From the NCBI GenBank assembly GCA_947471745.1, contig CANJKZ010000409.1, forward strand, positions 1 through 64,000: a DNA stretch of 64,000 nt, written 5' to 3'. The translations under genes and the position numbers were made by a program. This stretch comes from Closterium sp. Naga37s-1. Taxonomy: Eukaryota; Streptophyta; Zygnematophyceae; Desmidiales; Closteriaceae. Numbering within the stretch: the first letter of the stretch is position 1; every line of letters starts with the position of its first letter. Below the pieces are notes generated by a model. That model was not told where the DNA came from and ran no database searches. It was given only the letters and a program-made list of their open reading frames with translations. This document shows, in pieces, positions 1 to 10,761 of this stretch.

Positions 1-390
1 AGAAAGAAGAAGAAGAAGGAAAGAAGAAAGAAGAGAAGAAGAAAAAGAAGAAAGAGAGAAGAAGAAGAAGAAGAAGAAGAAGAAGAAGAAGAAGAAGAAG
101 AAGAAGAAGAAGAAGAAGAAAAAAGAAGAAAGAAGAAGAAGAAAAGAAGAAAGAAGAAGAAGAAGAAAAGAAGAAAGAAGAAGAAGAAGAAAAGAAGAGA
201 AAGAAGAAGAGAAGAAGAAGAAGAAGAAAGAGAAGAGAAGAAGAAGAAGAGAAGAAGAAGAAAGAAGAAGAAGAAGAAGAAGAAGAAGAAGAAGAAGAAG
301 AAGAAAAAGAAGAAGAAGAAGAAGAGAAGAAGAAGAAGAAGAAGAAGAAGAAGAAGAAGAAAAGAAGAAAGAAGAAGAAGAAGAAGAAGA
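1..390. repeat. (GAA/AAG)n purine microsatellite
   Basis: An almost pure purine tract of GAA/AAG triplets with small interruptions (AAAAG, GAGA), running from the window edge to about 390. The strand is essentially all A and G, so it is a mirror-repeat type tract with triplex potential. It runs straight into the open frame of the transposase that follows, where it would read as poly-Lys, so the real 5' end of that gene cannot be placed. Confidence 0.97.
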
Positions 391-2345
391 CGCCAAACAA
401 GGACGACATCCTAGTCAACGAGGCGCTCGTGAGCGACGATGACTATGCGGAGGCTGCAGGCCCGATTCCTTCATTCCCTGAGAAGGCGAAGCTGAAAGAC
501 CCCACCCTCCGTAATCCCAACTCCCGTCCACCCTCCCCGCGCAGCCAGGATACTAAGAAAAGGAGACGCGGATGGACCGTACGCGAGAAACTCAAGTGGG
601 CGCGCCGCTACCAGGAGCTCGGCTCCCTCAAGAAGACATCCGCGAAATCTACCGCGTCCATCGCCTGCATAATACGCTGGAGTGCGGAGGCTGCAGCGGG
701 CTTTTACAAGGGAGCGGCGAACTGCCGCAAGCGGATGCACGGGGGGGGGCGCCACGCACACTACCCCGACATGGAGGCGGCATTGTACCGCTACATCTGC
801 CTGCAGTGCGCTAATGGGGTGGCGATCACGGTGAAAGACACTCAGAAGTGGAGCCGCGAGAGGATGAAGAAACACCACCCCGGGAAGAACTGGGACGCGA
901 GCTCTCACTGGAGCCAGCGTTTCCGTGACCGCTGGAACCTGGTCATGCGTGTGAAAACCAAGGTCGGCCAACGATTATTGGCTGGTGAGTGGTAAAGGGA
1001 TTGAGTTCGCCCCGGATTCTTGACTACATGTTCCTCGCATTTTGTTTCTAACCATCCCCTCCTACCGTGTGATGTGTTTCCTTCGCAGAGTGCGCTAAGG
1101 ACTGCAAGTCGTTTTGGAAGTTTGTGCGCATCAACAGGGCGCGGCACAACATCGATCCGGCCCGCATCGTCAACGTGGACCAGACGCCGCTATTCGTTCA
1201 GATGCCGGCCGAGAGGACGATCGAGCACCGTGGCGCGCGCTCGGTTCCAATCCGCACTGCATGAAACGAGAAGACGCGGCTGACGGTGATGCTCGCGTGC
1301 ACTGCATCCGGGGAGAAGCTGCGCCCGTGGGTTCGGTTCAAGCTGAAGAACGTGCCCAACTGTGTGATTCCGGAAGGTAAGCTCAAGGAATTCGGGAGCC
1401 TAAAGACTGATGAGCTTCCCCTTCTTGGCTGACGCCCGTCTGTCCCCTATGTGCCTGGCAGGTGCCGTGGTCCAAGCACAGGACAACGGGTAGCTGGACG
1501 AGAGCGCTGTGCAGACCTAGCTGACCAAGGAGGTGCTGCCCCATCTGAACCCCCCGCGTGGCCAGAACGCGAGGCGTGCGATGCTGGTGTTGGACTCCTA
1601 CCGAGGCCACATCACCCAGAGCATGCTTCAAGCGTACCGCACGCACAGCATCACCCGTGCAGTGATCCCAACGGGTTGCACGAGACATATTCAACCCCTA
1701 GACGTCTCCATCAACCGGTGCTTCAAGGCTGATGTGCGAGCGCGCTACGCCAGGTGGTTCATGCGTGAAGAGATTCACCTGAAGACCCAGAAGGGTGAGT
1801 AAACTCTTGAATTAAATTTATGCTCTGTTACCTTTCCATGTCTCTAACGGCACGCTGCCCCTGCCTCTGTCCCACCTGCAGGGAACCTGCGGAGGCCTCC
1901 GCACCCCGTGGTGTTGCAGTGGATCGCGGAGGCGTGGGATCAAGTCCCCAAGAAGGTCATCATTGACGCGTTCCGCCACTGTGGGATTTCAAGCAAGCTG
2001 GACAGGACGGAGAACCACCTGGTCATGTCTCACCTGCGCACCAGGAGCACCACCGATGTCTTCGAGGACATGTGCCTCTGGGGAACCACGGGCGACAACA
2101 CGCGCCTGCTTGGGCAGCCTTTAGAGGAGGAGGAGGAGGAGGAGGAGGAGGAGGAGGAGGAGGAGGAGGAGGAGGAGGAGGAGGAGGAGGAGGAGGAGGA
2201 GGAGGAGATGCAGACGGAGGGCGTGAGGAAGGTGGCAGTGGCAACCGGCCTGGAGGTGCTGTACCAGGAGACCCCCAACTACCGCGGTGCGGCGGCCGAG
2301 GCTGACCGCATGATCGAGCCTAGGGAGACGGCTAGGCATGCCTAG
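390..2345 (+). pseudogene. pogo/Jerky-type DDE transposase, four exons, nonsense-mutated
   Basis: Transposase of the Tc1/mariner superfamily, pogo branch (CENP-B-like DNA-binding half plus DDE_1 catalytic half). Exon limits that keep frame with GT-AG borders are about 390-984, 1089-1376, 1462-1794 and 1882-2345. Exon 1 holds a basic N-terminus (KKRRRGWTVREKLKWARRY) and a CENPB-type helix-turn-helix with an RFRDRWNLVMR end. The catalytic residues are visible: D in NVDQTPLF (exon 2), D in LVLDSYRGH, and D in IQPLDVSINRCF, 35 residues after the second, so DD35D. Exon 4 ends with WIAEAWDQVP and FRHCGI, normal for the family, then a run of 28 Glu. Three in-frame stops break it: TGA 1262-1264, TAG 1491-1493 and TAG 1518-1520. 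In the family the residue after NG at the second stop is usually Trp, so TGG to TAG decay fits. No ATG is seen in frame upstream, so the 5' end is missing or lies in an earlier exon. Confidence 0.85.
2124..2207 (+). repeat. (GAG)28 tract coding poly-Glu
   Basis: 28 uninterrupted GAG codons in the last exon of the pogo-type transposase, between the conserved C-terminal block and an MQTEGVRK segment. Such a pure triplet run is prone to slippage. It is in frame with the exon, so it lengthens the acidic tail and does not break it. Confidence 0.95.
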
Positions 2346-2660
2346 CGAGTGCCAGACCTGGGTGTTAGGGAGCCTGCTATTAGTGCAGGTGAGGAGGCCG
2401 TGACGGAGGGGGGCTAGGTAGATGTAGAAATTCATGAATGTATGCATGTACCCCCTTAAAGTAACTAAGGATCGTTTAGAAGACACCCCCCTATTTATAA
2501 GAAAACCACTAAACCCCTGTTCTGATTATAAGACATATATGTCTTATCTCGTACACACAAGAAGGTGTCTTATAATGAGGCTAGCCTGTTTATAAGAGAC
2601 ACCCGGACAATAGACAACCCCTGTCTACTATTTAACAGTGTCTTATATCTGGGCGATGAC
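2346..2660 (+). other. 3' flank of the pogo-type transposon with subterminal repeats
   Basis: Noncoding, AT-richer DNA after the transposase stop. It carries repeated GTGTCTTATA or TTATAAGACA-like words in both directions (about 2495-2505, 2526-2547, 2564-2575, 2589-2602 and 2637-2648), including a perfect 20-bp palindrome at 2528-2547. Pogo-type elements commonly have short terminal repeats and internal transposase sites, and this arrangement fits. The exact terminus and a TA target duplication cannot be fixed because the other end lies outside the window. Confidence 0.5.
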
Positions 2661-2704
2661 GGTATCGCGAGTAGCACCCACACTCTATCTACTTAGGTTC
2701 TGAA

Positions 2705-2826
2705 TCTCAAGAGTAGGCTAGCAAAATGATGTCTACTAGTACGAAACAAGGTACAAATAGAGAAAGTTGTGTATCCCACTAGTGTGTGCCTCACTGTAGA
2801 CTAACATGCATATTTGTTATTTGACA
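2705..2826 (-). repeat. 3' LTR of copia element A
   Basis: Matches 8929-9059 in order and orientation (shared blocks include GAGTAGGCTAGC, AAACAAGGTACAAATAG and the ATGCATATTTGTTATTTGACA end). The outer edge abuts CTGAA. Confidence 0.9.
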
Positions 2827-5800
2827 CACCCCCATAGGCTAAGTGAGGGACAGCAAGAGAGAGCAAGAAACATTGATGGTCGCAAGACCAGTCAAGAGCA
2901 AGCAACAAAACAAGGCTTAGGGTGGCGCTCAAAGTCACAACACATTCCGAGCACAAACAAGAGGCCACAAGGCCAGTTCAAGAGTTCACTAGGATCTATA
3001 GAAAAGCAAGACAAACAGAGCAAACAGAAAGACTACAGCAACCGAGGGCCTACCTCAATAAGCCCTGCACACAGAACCTGTGGTGGTCACCAGGCGCCAA
3101 GGCCTTGGTGAAGACGTCAGCAGTGTTGGCCAAGGCCACAAAGTCCAAGCGTGCCTGGCCGCGTCGTTGCAACTCTCGCATGAGAAAGTACCTCACGTCA
3201 ATATGCTTCACTCTGCTCTCCAGTCGAGGCTCTCGACACAGGAGGATCATGGCCCTGTTGTCAGCGTACAAGGTCGGTGCAGAGCGAGGCCGCTCACCAA
3301 GGTCGGCGAGCAAGAAGGTCAACCAGCGAAGCTCATGTGCCGCCATGGCACCAGCGTAGATCTCTGCCTCTGCACTAGACGACGCCACAGACGACGACTG
3401 TGTAGACCTCCACGACACAGCACCAGCACCCAGACTGAAGCAGTAACCCTGAGTCGAACGCTGAGTCTCCACGTCGTCTGCATAGGAAGAGTCGTAGTGA
3501 CCGGTCAACTCAACTGGCTGTGTCCCTCCAAGCACAAGCCCCATGCCTAATGTAGTCGCCAGGTACTTCGCCACCCTCACAGCAGCTGTCCAGTAAACAG
3601 GACGGTGTCTCCCAGTCGCAAAAAAACGAGAGAGGATGCTGAGGGGAAAGGCGAGTTCCAGCCGAGTACAAGTCATTAGGTACATGAGGCAGCCCACAAG
3701 CTCTGCGTAGGGAACAATAGACTCAAAGGGCTCGTCGGGAAAAGGGCCAGTGAGTCGGTGGTCAACGGCAAGAGTGGGTTGTGTGGTGGAGAACTGAAAC
3801 CCGAACCGCCGAAGGACCTGCTGCACCATGTGTGACTGAGTCAGTGTAATGGTGCGAGCGGCTCTATCCCTGGTGATCTGCAAGCCAAGGTAGCGCTGCA
3901 GTTCACCGATGTCATGCACGTATGTCTCTTTTGCAGTTCGGACTTCACCTCAGCCATAGCTGCCCTGTCTGCTGTAAAAAATACAAAGTCGTCGACTTAA
4001 ACAAGTATAAAGAAAGGAGTGGAACCAGAGAGAACAAACAGCGACGGGTCGGGAGAGGAAGGGCGAAACCCAAGGTCACGAAGCGTGGAGCGAAGAGTGT
4101 CGTGCCACTCACGGGGCGACTGGCGGAGACCGTAGACTGGTCGCCTCAGGCTCCACTGGGTCCCAAGTGGGAAGGTGTCAGTGAAGCCAGGAGGACGCCG
4201 CAGCCATATCTCCTCGTGTAGGCGGCCCTGGAGAAACGCAGTGGAGAATTCGAGGGAGTGCAGCTCGTAGTCTCGATGTGCTGCTACGTGCTGTAACACC
4301 CGAAGAGTAGTCATCTTCGGGGTCGGGGCGAAGGTCTAGAAGAAGTCAACTCCCTCACGCTGACTGAGGAGTCGGTTTGTCAAGGGCGTCGTGGTCTCCC
4401 TCGGAGAGAGGGGGAAGCGGCTGCCAAGAACTCCAGCTCAAACTGCCTGTCCTCTAGGACGTCACAGCCAAGGGCAGACTCACCCCCGACGGATAGAGGA
4501 CGGGCAGGTGGAGCAGCCACCACACGCGTGACGTAGACAAGACGGCGGGTGGAAGCAAAGTCAGTGACAGCGGCAGTAAGAGCCGAGAGAGATGACGTAG
4601 AGGCACGAGGGTCCGTGACAAAAGAGGCGAGAACACATGTGACAACAGGGCGAGCATCACGGTAGTAGTCAGTGATAGAGTGAGACGAGACAGTGCAAGA
4701 CGACTCAGGAGATGAGGGGAGAGCAGACACAGGCGGAGCACGACGAGGACTAGAACGAAACAACACAAAAAGGAGACGAGGGACGAGCACGCGGAGGACA
4801 ACGACTGGTCCAGTCGTGCGGGACAACAGGAGGAGACGACTGTGACGGAGGAGGAGAGGATACAGCCGGAGCCGAGTTCGGAGGAGGAAAGGTAGGACCG
4901 TACACGATAGGGGACTGTGAGTGGACAGGAGGAGAGGAAGGAAGACCAAGGGCCCGAAGGCCACTCACTGGAGGGAACAGCTGCTTCAAAAGTGGCGGCC
5001 GCAGCGGCTGCTGCTGCTCCAACACCACCGGAGTCCACAGGAACCTGTCGCGGAAGTGCCGAGGGCTGCTGAGGGGACTGTGAGGAGGACTGCGGGGAGG
5101 GAGACGCTACCTGACGCGCGACTGAGGGTAGAGGGGTAGCGTGAGACACACCTGACGGAGCAGGACAAGGGGGGGGCGGGGGTACTAGAGGAGCGGGGGC
5201 AGGGGGAGGAGAGGGTGCAAGGAAGAGGGGGGGAGGGGGAACCGGGAGACCTCGACAGGGGTACCGGGTGTAGTAGGACACTGACTCCTCAAACCGGATG
5301 TCACGAGAGTCTAGGAACTGGTGGAGGGGCAGGTGGTAAAAGGAGTAGTCGGGAGAGCCCATCAGGAAACCGAGGAAGACAAAGGGGATGGCGCGAGCCG
5401 AGACCTTGTCCGCAGAGGTGTCGCGGACAAGCGCAAGGCAGCCCCAGACACAAAAGGCCGACCCAACACCAGGGGACCCGGTCCAAAGACGGGTCGGTGA
5501 AGCCTCTGGTCGCGAGACACGCGGCTGGAGTTTCAGCTGGTGCGCGGCGTATCGAACCGCGTAGGGCCACAGAAAATGGGGCGCACGGGCATGGATCATG
5601 GACGTGCGGGCGATGTCCATGACCAAGCCAATGCGGCGCTCAGCAATCCCATTCTGCTGTGGGGACTCCGGCAGCGTCCAGGACTGTCTGATGCCCTCCT
5701 CGCCGCAGAACCCGGCAAGGACGCCGGAGCGAAACTCACCCCCACGGTCAGAGTGGAGACAACGGACACGACTACCACGAGTGCCCTCAGTGGCCAGCAG

Positions 5801-6994
5801 CCACCGGATCAGCGTAGAAGTCACCTCGGCCTTCTTCGCGAGAGGAAACACCGTGGTGTACCCAGAGACAAGACGGTGACTAGCCATGCTGCGCAGGCGG
5901 GAGATCGACGGGTGGCCAAGACGGTGGTGCCACAAGACGGTCGGGTGGGCGAGAGACCGATAGGAGCAAGACGCAGCAACCTGACCAGACGCAGCAACCT
6001 GACTAGACACAGCAACCGGAGGGGACGCAGTAATCTGACCGGACTCTGCTACCTGAGGGGACGCAGTAACCTGGCCGGACTCTGCTACCTGGTGGGACGC
6101 AGTGTGCAGAACGAAGAGTCCTGAGTAGGGCTTCCTGGTGAACATGCCAAGAATTGCCCCGGTGGAAGCGTCCGTACAGATCGCCGTCCTCCCGTGCGCA
6201 GGAAAAGTGACTGTGATCCCATGGTCCTGAAGGTATCCAACACCCACCAAGTTCCGAGAGAACGAGGGGATGTAGAGACCAGTGAGGAAACCAGAAGGGA
6301 CAGCCGGGCACGGGAGTGTGGTCGAGCTGCGAGCGACTGCTGGTCTTGAAGTAGGATCAGCCACGGCAACAGGGACTGGAGCCGAAAGAGGAGTGACAGT
6401 GGTGTGGTCGCGGAAGAAACACTGAGACGTGCCTGAGTCCAGCGTGAAGGAGAGCGACGCAACAGCGGTCGTCACGGCTGGAGTAGTGACTACACAAGCA
6501 CCTACACTAAAAGCACAAGTACCTACACTAGCAACAGGCAAAGGTCCTAAGCCAAGAGGCCCATACGTGACAGAATAAGCAGCATCCATAGACATATCAA
6601 ATATAGGGTAACAACTACGAGACAGACCGGGCCAGATCGGTGGCCTCGACTCAGACTCAAAACGCTCATGGTAGAGGTCATCGAGGCGTCTGTAGCAGCG
6701 CTGTGCAGAGTGGTCAGGACGCCAGCAGGTAGTGCCAGCACCATAGCCAGTCAGGATCCGGTACTGGCAAGGTCCGACATCGCGGCCACCGCAACGAGCC
6801 CCCCAGCTGGTTGGGCCGCTACTGCAGCCAACGCTACCCGAACCACCAGGCCCCCACTGCTGCTAAGGGCGCCACCGCTGCTGAGGGCGCCCCTGTTGCT
6901 GAGGCTCCCACTGCAGAAATTGGCGCTGCTGCTATCCCTGCTGCTGGAGAACCCTAGTGGACGCCATGGTGAAGGCTAGCTGGGTGTAAGAGCG

Positions 6995-7690
6995 GCAGGC
7001 TAGGAGTAGCTGGAGCTAGGCACGGCTAGAACGAGGAATCGCCAGGCTAGGAACTACTGGCGCTAGGAGCAGCTGGAGCCAGAAGCATCTGGAGCGAGGA
7101 ACGCCTGGAGCAAAACACGGCTGGAGCTAGGCACGGCTGGAGCTAGGAGTGGCCGTAGCAAGGCACGGCTGGAGCAGGGCACGGCTGGAGCTAGGAGTGG
7201 CTGGAGCAAGGCACAGCTGGAGGAGGGCACGGCTCGAGCTAGACACGGCTGGAGCTAGGAGCGGCTGGAGCAAGGCACATCTGGAGGAGGGCACGGCTGG
7301 AGCTAGACACGGCTGGAGCTAGAAGTGGCTGGAGCAAGGCACAGCTGGAGGAGGGCACGGCTAGAGCTAGACACGGCTGGAGCTAGGAGTGGCTGGAGTA
7401 AGGCACAGCTGGAGGAGGGCACGGCTGGAGCTAGGCACGGCTGGAGCTAGGCATGGCTGGAGCTAGGCACGGCTGGAGCTAGGCACGGCTGGAGCTAGGC
7501 ACGGCTGGAGCTAGGCACGGCTGGAGCTAGGAGTGGCCGGAGCAAGGCACGGCTGGAGCAGGGCACGGCTGGAGCTAGACACGGCTGGAGCTAGGAGTGG
7601 CTGGAGCAAGGCACGATTGGAGGAGGGCATGGCTGGAGCTAGACACGACTGGAGCTAGGAGTGGCTGAAGGTAGGAGCAGCTGGAGCAAT
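6995..7690. repeat. 16-bp minisatellite with 64-bp higher-order repeat
   Basis: Tandem 16-bp units of the form CTAGGCACGGCTGGAG. Four variants (ctagacacggctggag, ctaggagtggctggag, caaggcacagctggag, gagggcacggctggag) recur in that order as a 64-bp supra-unit over about 7185-7420 and again near 7530-7650, with homogeneous 16-bp units between (about 7425-7530). It sits inside element A where gag would be expected. Confidence 0.9.
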
Positions 7691-8179
7691 ACTAGGAACT
7701 ACCGACAAATAGACACCAGCCTAGGAACAGTCGGCTAGGCAAGGCGGGCTAGGAACGCCAGTCGGGGCACAAAACCGAAACTACGTCAGGAAAAGTGACT
7801 GCGGCTGCCCGCCGCCGTTAGAGGTGCCAAAGGCAGGAGGCGTGCACGATACAATGTGCACTGGTGGTACTGCGGGCGGCTATGGGTTGCAGTATGCGAG
7901 AATTAGGTGGAAGTAGGCGGTGTTGGGTGGCTAGGAGGGGCTGTGGGCGGCTGGGAGAGGCTGTGGGCGGCAGGAAGAGGCTGTGGGCAGCAGGAAGAAA
8001 CCCTAGGCGGCTAGGATGAGGTGTGGGCGGTTGGTGTCTGCTGCTGGCGGTAAGTTCCAGCTAGTGCGGCCCGTGCGAGCGCTTCTGTTGGCTGCGTGTA
8101 ATGCAGCCGTGCGCTGCTGCGTGCGGGCAGCAGGAGGAGCGCGGTGTGCGCAAGGTAGCGCGTTCGTGGCTGCTGAGGC

Positions 8180-8415
8180 AGGCCGTTGGCCGCTAGCGCC
8201 GCTGCTACTGGCGGCTGTAGGCGCTAGCAATGTGGCTGTTGCTGGCGGCTGCACGCGTTAGTAAAGCGGCTGCTGCTGGCGGCTGCACGCGTTAGTAAAG
8301 CGGCTGCTGCTGGCGGCTGCAGGCGCGAGCAATGCGGCTGCTGTTGGCGGCTGCAGGTGCTAGCACTGCGGCTGCTGTTGGCGGCTGCAGGTGCTAGCAC
8401 TGCGGCTGCGGGTGA
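8180..8415. repeat. 34-bp tandem repeat
   Basis: About five to six imperfect copies of a 34-bp unit containing GCGGCTGCTGCTGGCGGCTG, alternating GCACGCGTTAGTAAA and GCAGGTGCTAGCACT spacers, within the leader of element A. Confidence 0.8.
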
Positions 8416-8529
8416 TAGCGCTGCTGCCGCGTATGCGCTGGCCGCAGGCGCGCTGACTGCCGTGCGAGCGTGCGCAGCTGCTGTGCGTGCACGCGGCGGT
8501 TGGGCGTGCGTGTGTGGCTTGTGCGCGTG

Positions 8530-8640
8530 CGGGCTGCAGGCAGATGCACGCGGGCTGCAGGCAGGTGTACGCGGGCTGGAGGCAGGTGCACGCGGGCTGC
8601 AGGCAGGTGCACGCGGGCTGCAGGCAGGTGCACGCGTGCG
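8530..8640. repeat. 21-bp tandem repeat
   Basis: Five copies of a 21-bp unit (gcacgcgggctgcaggcagg plus t) with few changes, still within the leader of element A. Confidence 0.85.
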
Positions 8641-8928
8641 GCTGAAGCTGTGCGTGCTGGCGCGGTTGTGCATGCGCGTGCGGGTGTGCGTTCGCATGCG
8701 GCTGTACGTGTGCGCTCGACTGTTGCTGCTCGCGCGCTGCCGATGCGTGCGTGAGTGGCTGCAGTCGCGTTTTTGCCAGCTGCTAACAAACGCACGGGCG
8801 CACGACGTAGCTGGCTAGGGCGTGCGGACTGGAAGACTAGGAGGGACGTGAGGGCTGGAGGGGAGGGAAACTAAGAACTAGGGCGGTTTAGGAACTAACT
8901 AGGCCTATGAACTTAGCACGTGATACCA

Positions 8929-9059
8929 TCTCACGAGTAGGCTAGCGGAATGATGTCGACTACTAGGAAACAAGGTACAAATAGGGAAGTCGAGAAAGTT
9001 GTGTATCCTCTCTAGTGCGTGGCTCACTGTAGACTAACATGCATATTTGTTATTTGACA
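8929..9059 (-). repeat. 5' LTR of copia element A
   Basis: Pair of 2705-2826. The inner edge touches a tRNA-Met type primer site (TGATACCA on the plus strand at 8921-8928). The outer edge touches CTGAA at 9060-9064. Confidence 0.9.
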
Positions 9060-9087
9060 CTGAAAGGGCTTTCGAGTGTTGATGTTA

Positions 9088-9243
9088 GGGCGTGTTCCTA
9101 AAGCCTCTTGTCAGGAAGCCTCTTATCAGACTCGCGTCAAACCGCACTACAACACATCCAACCGCAGTCGAACACACTGAAACATATTTAACCACGCGAA
9201 GCTGATACGAGGGGTGTCTGATACGAGGTGTAGGAACACGCCC
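9088..9243. mobile_element. Tourist-like (PIF/Harbinger) MITE
   Basis: A 156-bp element with terminal inverted repeats of about 40 bp. The outer 13 bp (GGGCGTGTTCCTA) are perfect, the rest imperfect, and both arms end near TCTTATCAG/TCGTATCAG. A 3-bp TTA duplication flanks it (9085-9087 and 9244-9246). TTA or TAA target sites and a GGG/GGC-N-TGTT terminus are the signature of the Tourist group, mobilised by PIF/Harbinger transposases. It has no coding capacity and lies 25 bp outside copia element A. Confidence 0.8.
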
Positions 9244-9246
9244 TTA

Positions 9247-10761
9247 CCATGGCTGTATCTGTAAAATTTTACAAGGCAAGTCCATTAGCTTTCGCACACT
9301 TCCAAGTCTCACGGTGGACTCCCGACACGACACGTCGACACCTACACCATTATGTGGTGAGGAGGAACCCAGCCCCATCGGTTCACACCAGCAATACAAC
9401 ATGAAAACGTAACTCCGTAAAGTGCAATCATCGCTCACTTCATCCATTGCTCTGCAGCTGATCCAGCACTTCAGCTGTATAGATGCCAGAGAAATTCCTC
9501 TCTATATGTAGTGCGCCATCGACGCTACAACACCCCCCTGCCTCATAAAATTACTGTCAGCAGAGCTGTGTACCGGAAATGCTTCTGGCGAAGCGTGGGT
9601 TGGGGTGCTGCTGAAATTGGCCCAGCCAAGTCGATGCACATTTTCTGTGCAAGAAATCGTGAGTTTACATCACGGATCCCTGTTCAGACTGGTTTGGAGC
9701 GGTTTAAAGCGGGGAGGTAGACCTACCTCCCTAAAACGCACAACATCGTAGCCAACCGCTTTAAATGAACGGAAAGATCACCTCACCAAGCACAGCACGC
9801 TCTTTAGGGCACTTCATTCGCATCCTTCTGTTGCGCTCAGGTACTGGCTTTCCCAAAACGAAAGCTCGCCCCTTCAGGTGTTTACGCATCCTCTGCTTGT
9901 ACATCCCCGTCTCACGTGGCGCCGCCAATACTTTCGCGACGAGTCACGACGCCGAATTTGAAAGGTACACACGGAGCAGTGCTTCTGGCAAGGGGCAAAA
10001 AAACCTGTGCGCACATGGAATGGACTCAATACTGTTGAGGAGCGGAATGTGCTCAGGTGGGACGGGGAAGTGGCTTTGCGTGACGAGACGCGAGTCGCGA
10101 CGGGCCCTAGTAGCTGGCGAGGGGCGCTGGATCCGTCATCGGAGGGGTGAGCGCCAGATGCATCGACGTCAGCCTGACGGGAAAACTCGACAGACGACGA
10201 GATTCACTGCGCTGGGACAGCGTGGTGCATGTCAGGCGATTGGTCGGACTGTAACGCCTGTGGGGCTAGCGAGGTGTTACACGGACCCACCCTCGCCGCT
10301 CCCTGAGCCGCACAGATATTTTTTCGGTCATGACGTCAGGCAAAAAACGTCCCGTAGCACTGAGTCTTGCCTCCACGCATGCCCTGGCGCACCCATGTCC
10401 CACCCATCGCCTCCTTTCGCGCCGTGGCGCCCGGCCGGCATGACAGCAAGCCCTGCGATGCGGTGCGGTGGAGTGAACCCAATCGCCGCATGCGCCGCCG
10501 TTGAACAATGAACACGAAAGGTATGGATTCCCAGCTGCGCGGGTGAGTGAGTAACTTGCTCCCTCTGAGACCTCAGCTAACAATCGCACCTCGTGACTCC
10601 GAGTCGGATCTCGCTCGCATGTTAACCAAACACAGTTCCTCCCAGTTCACATTATCCAAGTACGTACACTTACTTGCCGCCGCCGCCGCTCACGAAACTC
10701 GGAGCTGATTGTCTGCCAGTCTCTCCGATCCACATTAGGAGCATTCGTCGTCAGTCTCAAG
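9247..10761. other. Unassigned DNA upstream of the beta-helix gene
   Basis: No recognisable gene. A 248-codon open frame (9765-10511, plus) exists, but its product is Arg- and Ser-rich, shows no domain, and resembles a chance frame in GC-rich DNA. Around 9680-9770 the word CCGCTTTAAA and its complement recur. The last 100 bp probably contain the promoter and 5' UTR of the gene starting at 10762, with a run of CCG triplets at 10678-10690. No clear TATA box was found. Confidence 0.4.

Larger units (their letters stand above)
2705..9059 (-). mobile_element. Ty1/copia element A, old, full-length span with gag replaced by repeats
   Basis: LTR retrotransposon on the minus strand. Terminal repeats of about 122 and 131 bp (2705-2826 and 8929-9059) begin TGTCAAATAAC on the minus strand. 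The same 5-bp target duplication, CTGAA, flanks both ends (2700-2704 and 9060-9064). A primer site TGGTATCA lies just inside the 5' LTR (8921-8928) and a G-rich polypurine tract just before the 3' LTR (2827-2840). Recognisable parts, in minus-strand order: gag zinc-knuckle end (about 6560-6800), protease with DSGTS (about 6300-6450), integrase with HHRLGHPS and HSDRGGEF (about 5300-5940), Pro/Ser-rich linker (4450-5230), reverse transcriptase (about 3520-4320) and RNase H with YADD and SSAEAEIYAGA (about 3053-3515). Pol is broken in many places (ten or more), so this is an old copy. Most of gag is absent; minisatellite DNA fills 6995-8640. Confidence 0.9.

Noticed and set aside
1491-1520. Possible alternative genetic code (TAG or TGA read as sense) in the pogo transposase
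   Set aside because: The U-box kinase ends in TAG and the beta-helix gene in TGA at sensible protein ends, so a standard code with nonsense mutations is simpler.
7000-8640. CRISPR-like array
   Set aside because: Units are contiguous 16-, 34- or 21-bp tandem repeats without unique spacers, and the genome is eukaryotic.
8224-8697. Ala/Arg/His-rich frames on both strands
   Set aside because: They translate 34-bp and 21-bp tandem repeats in the leader of element A.
9765-10511. 248-codon plus-strand open frame
   Set aside because: No domain, Arg/Ser-rich composition, poor codon pattern and no splice partners; probably a chance frame.
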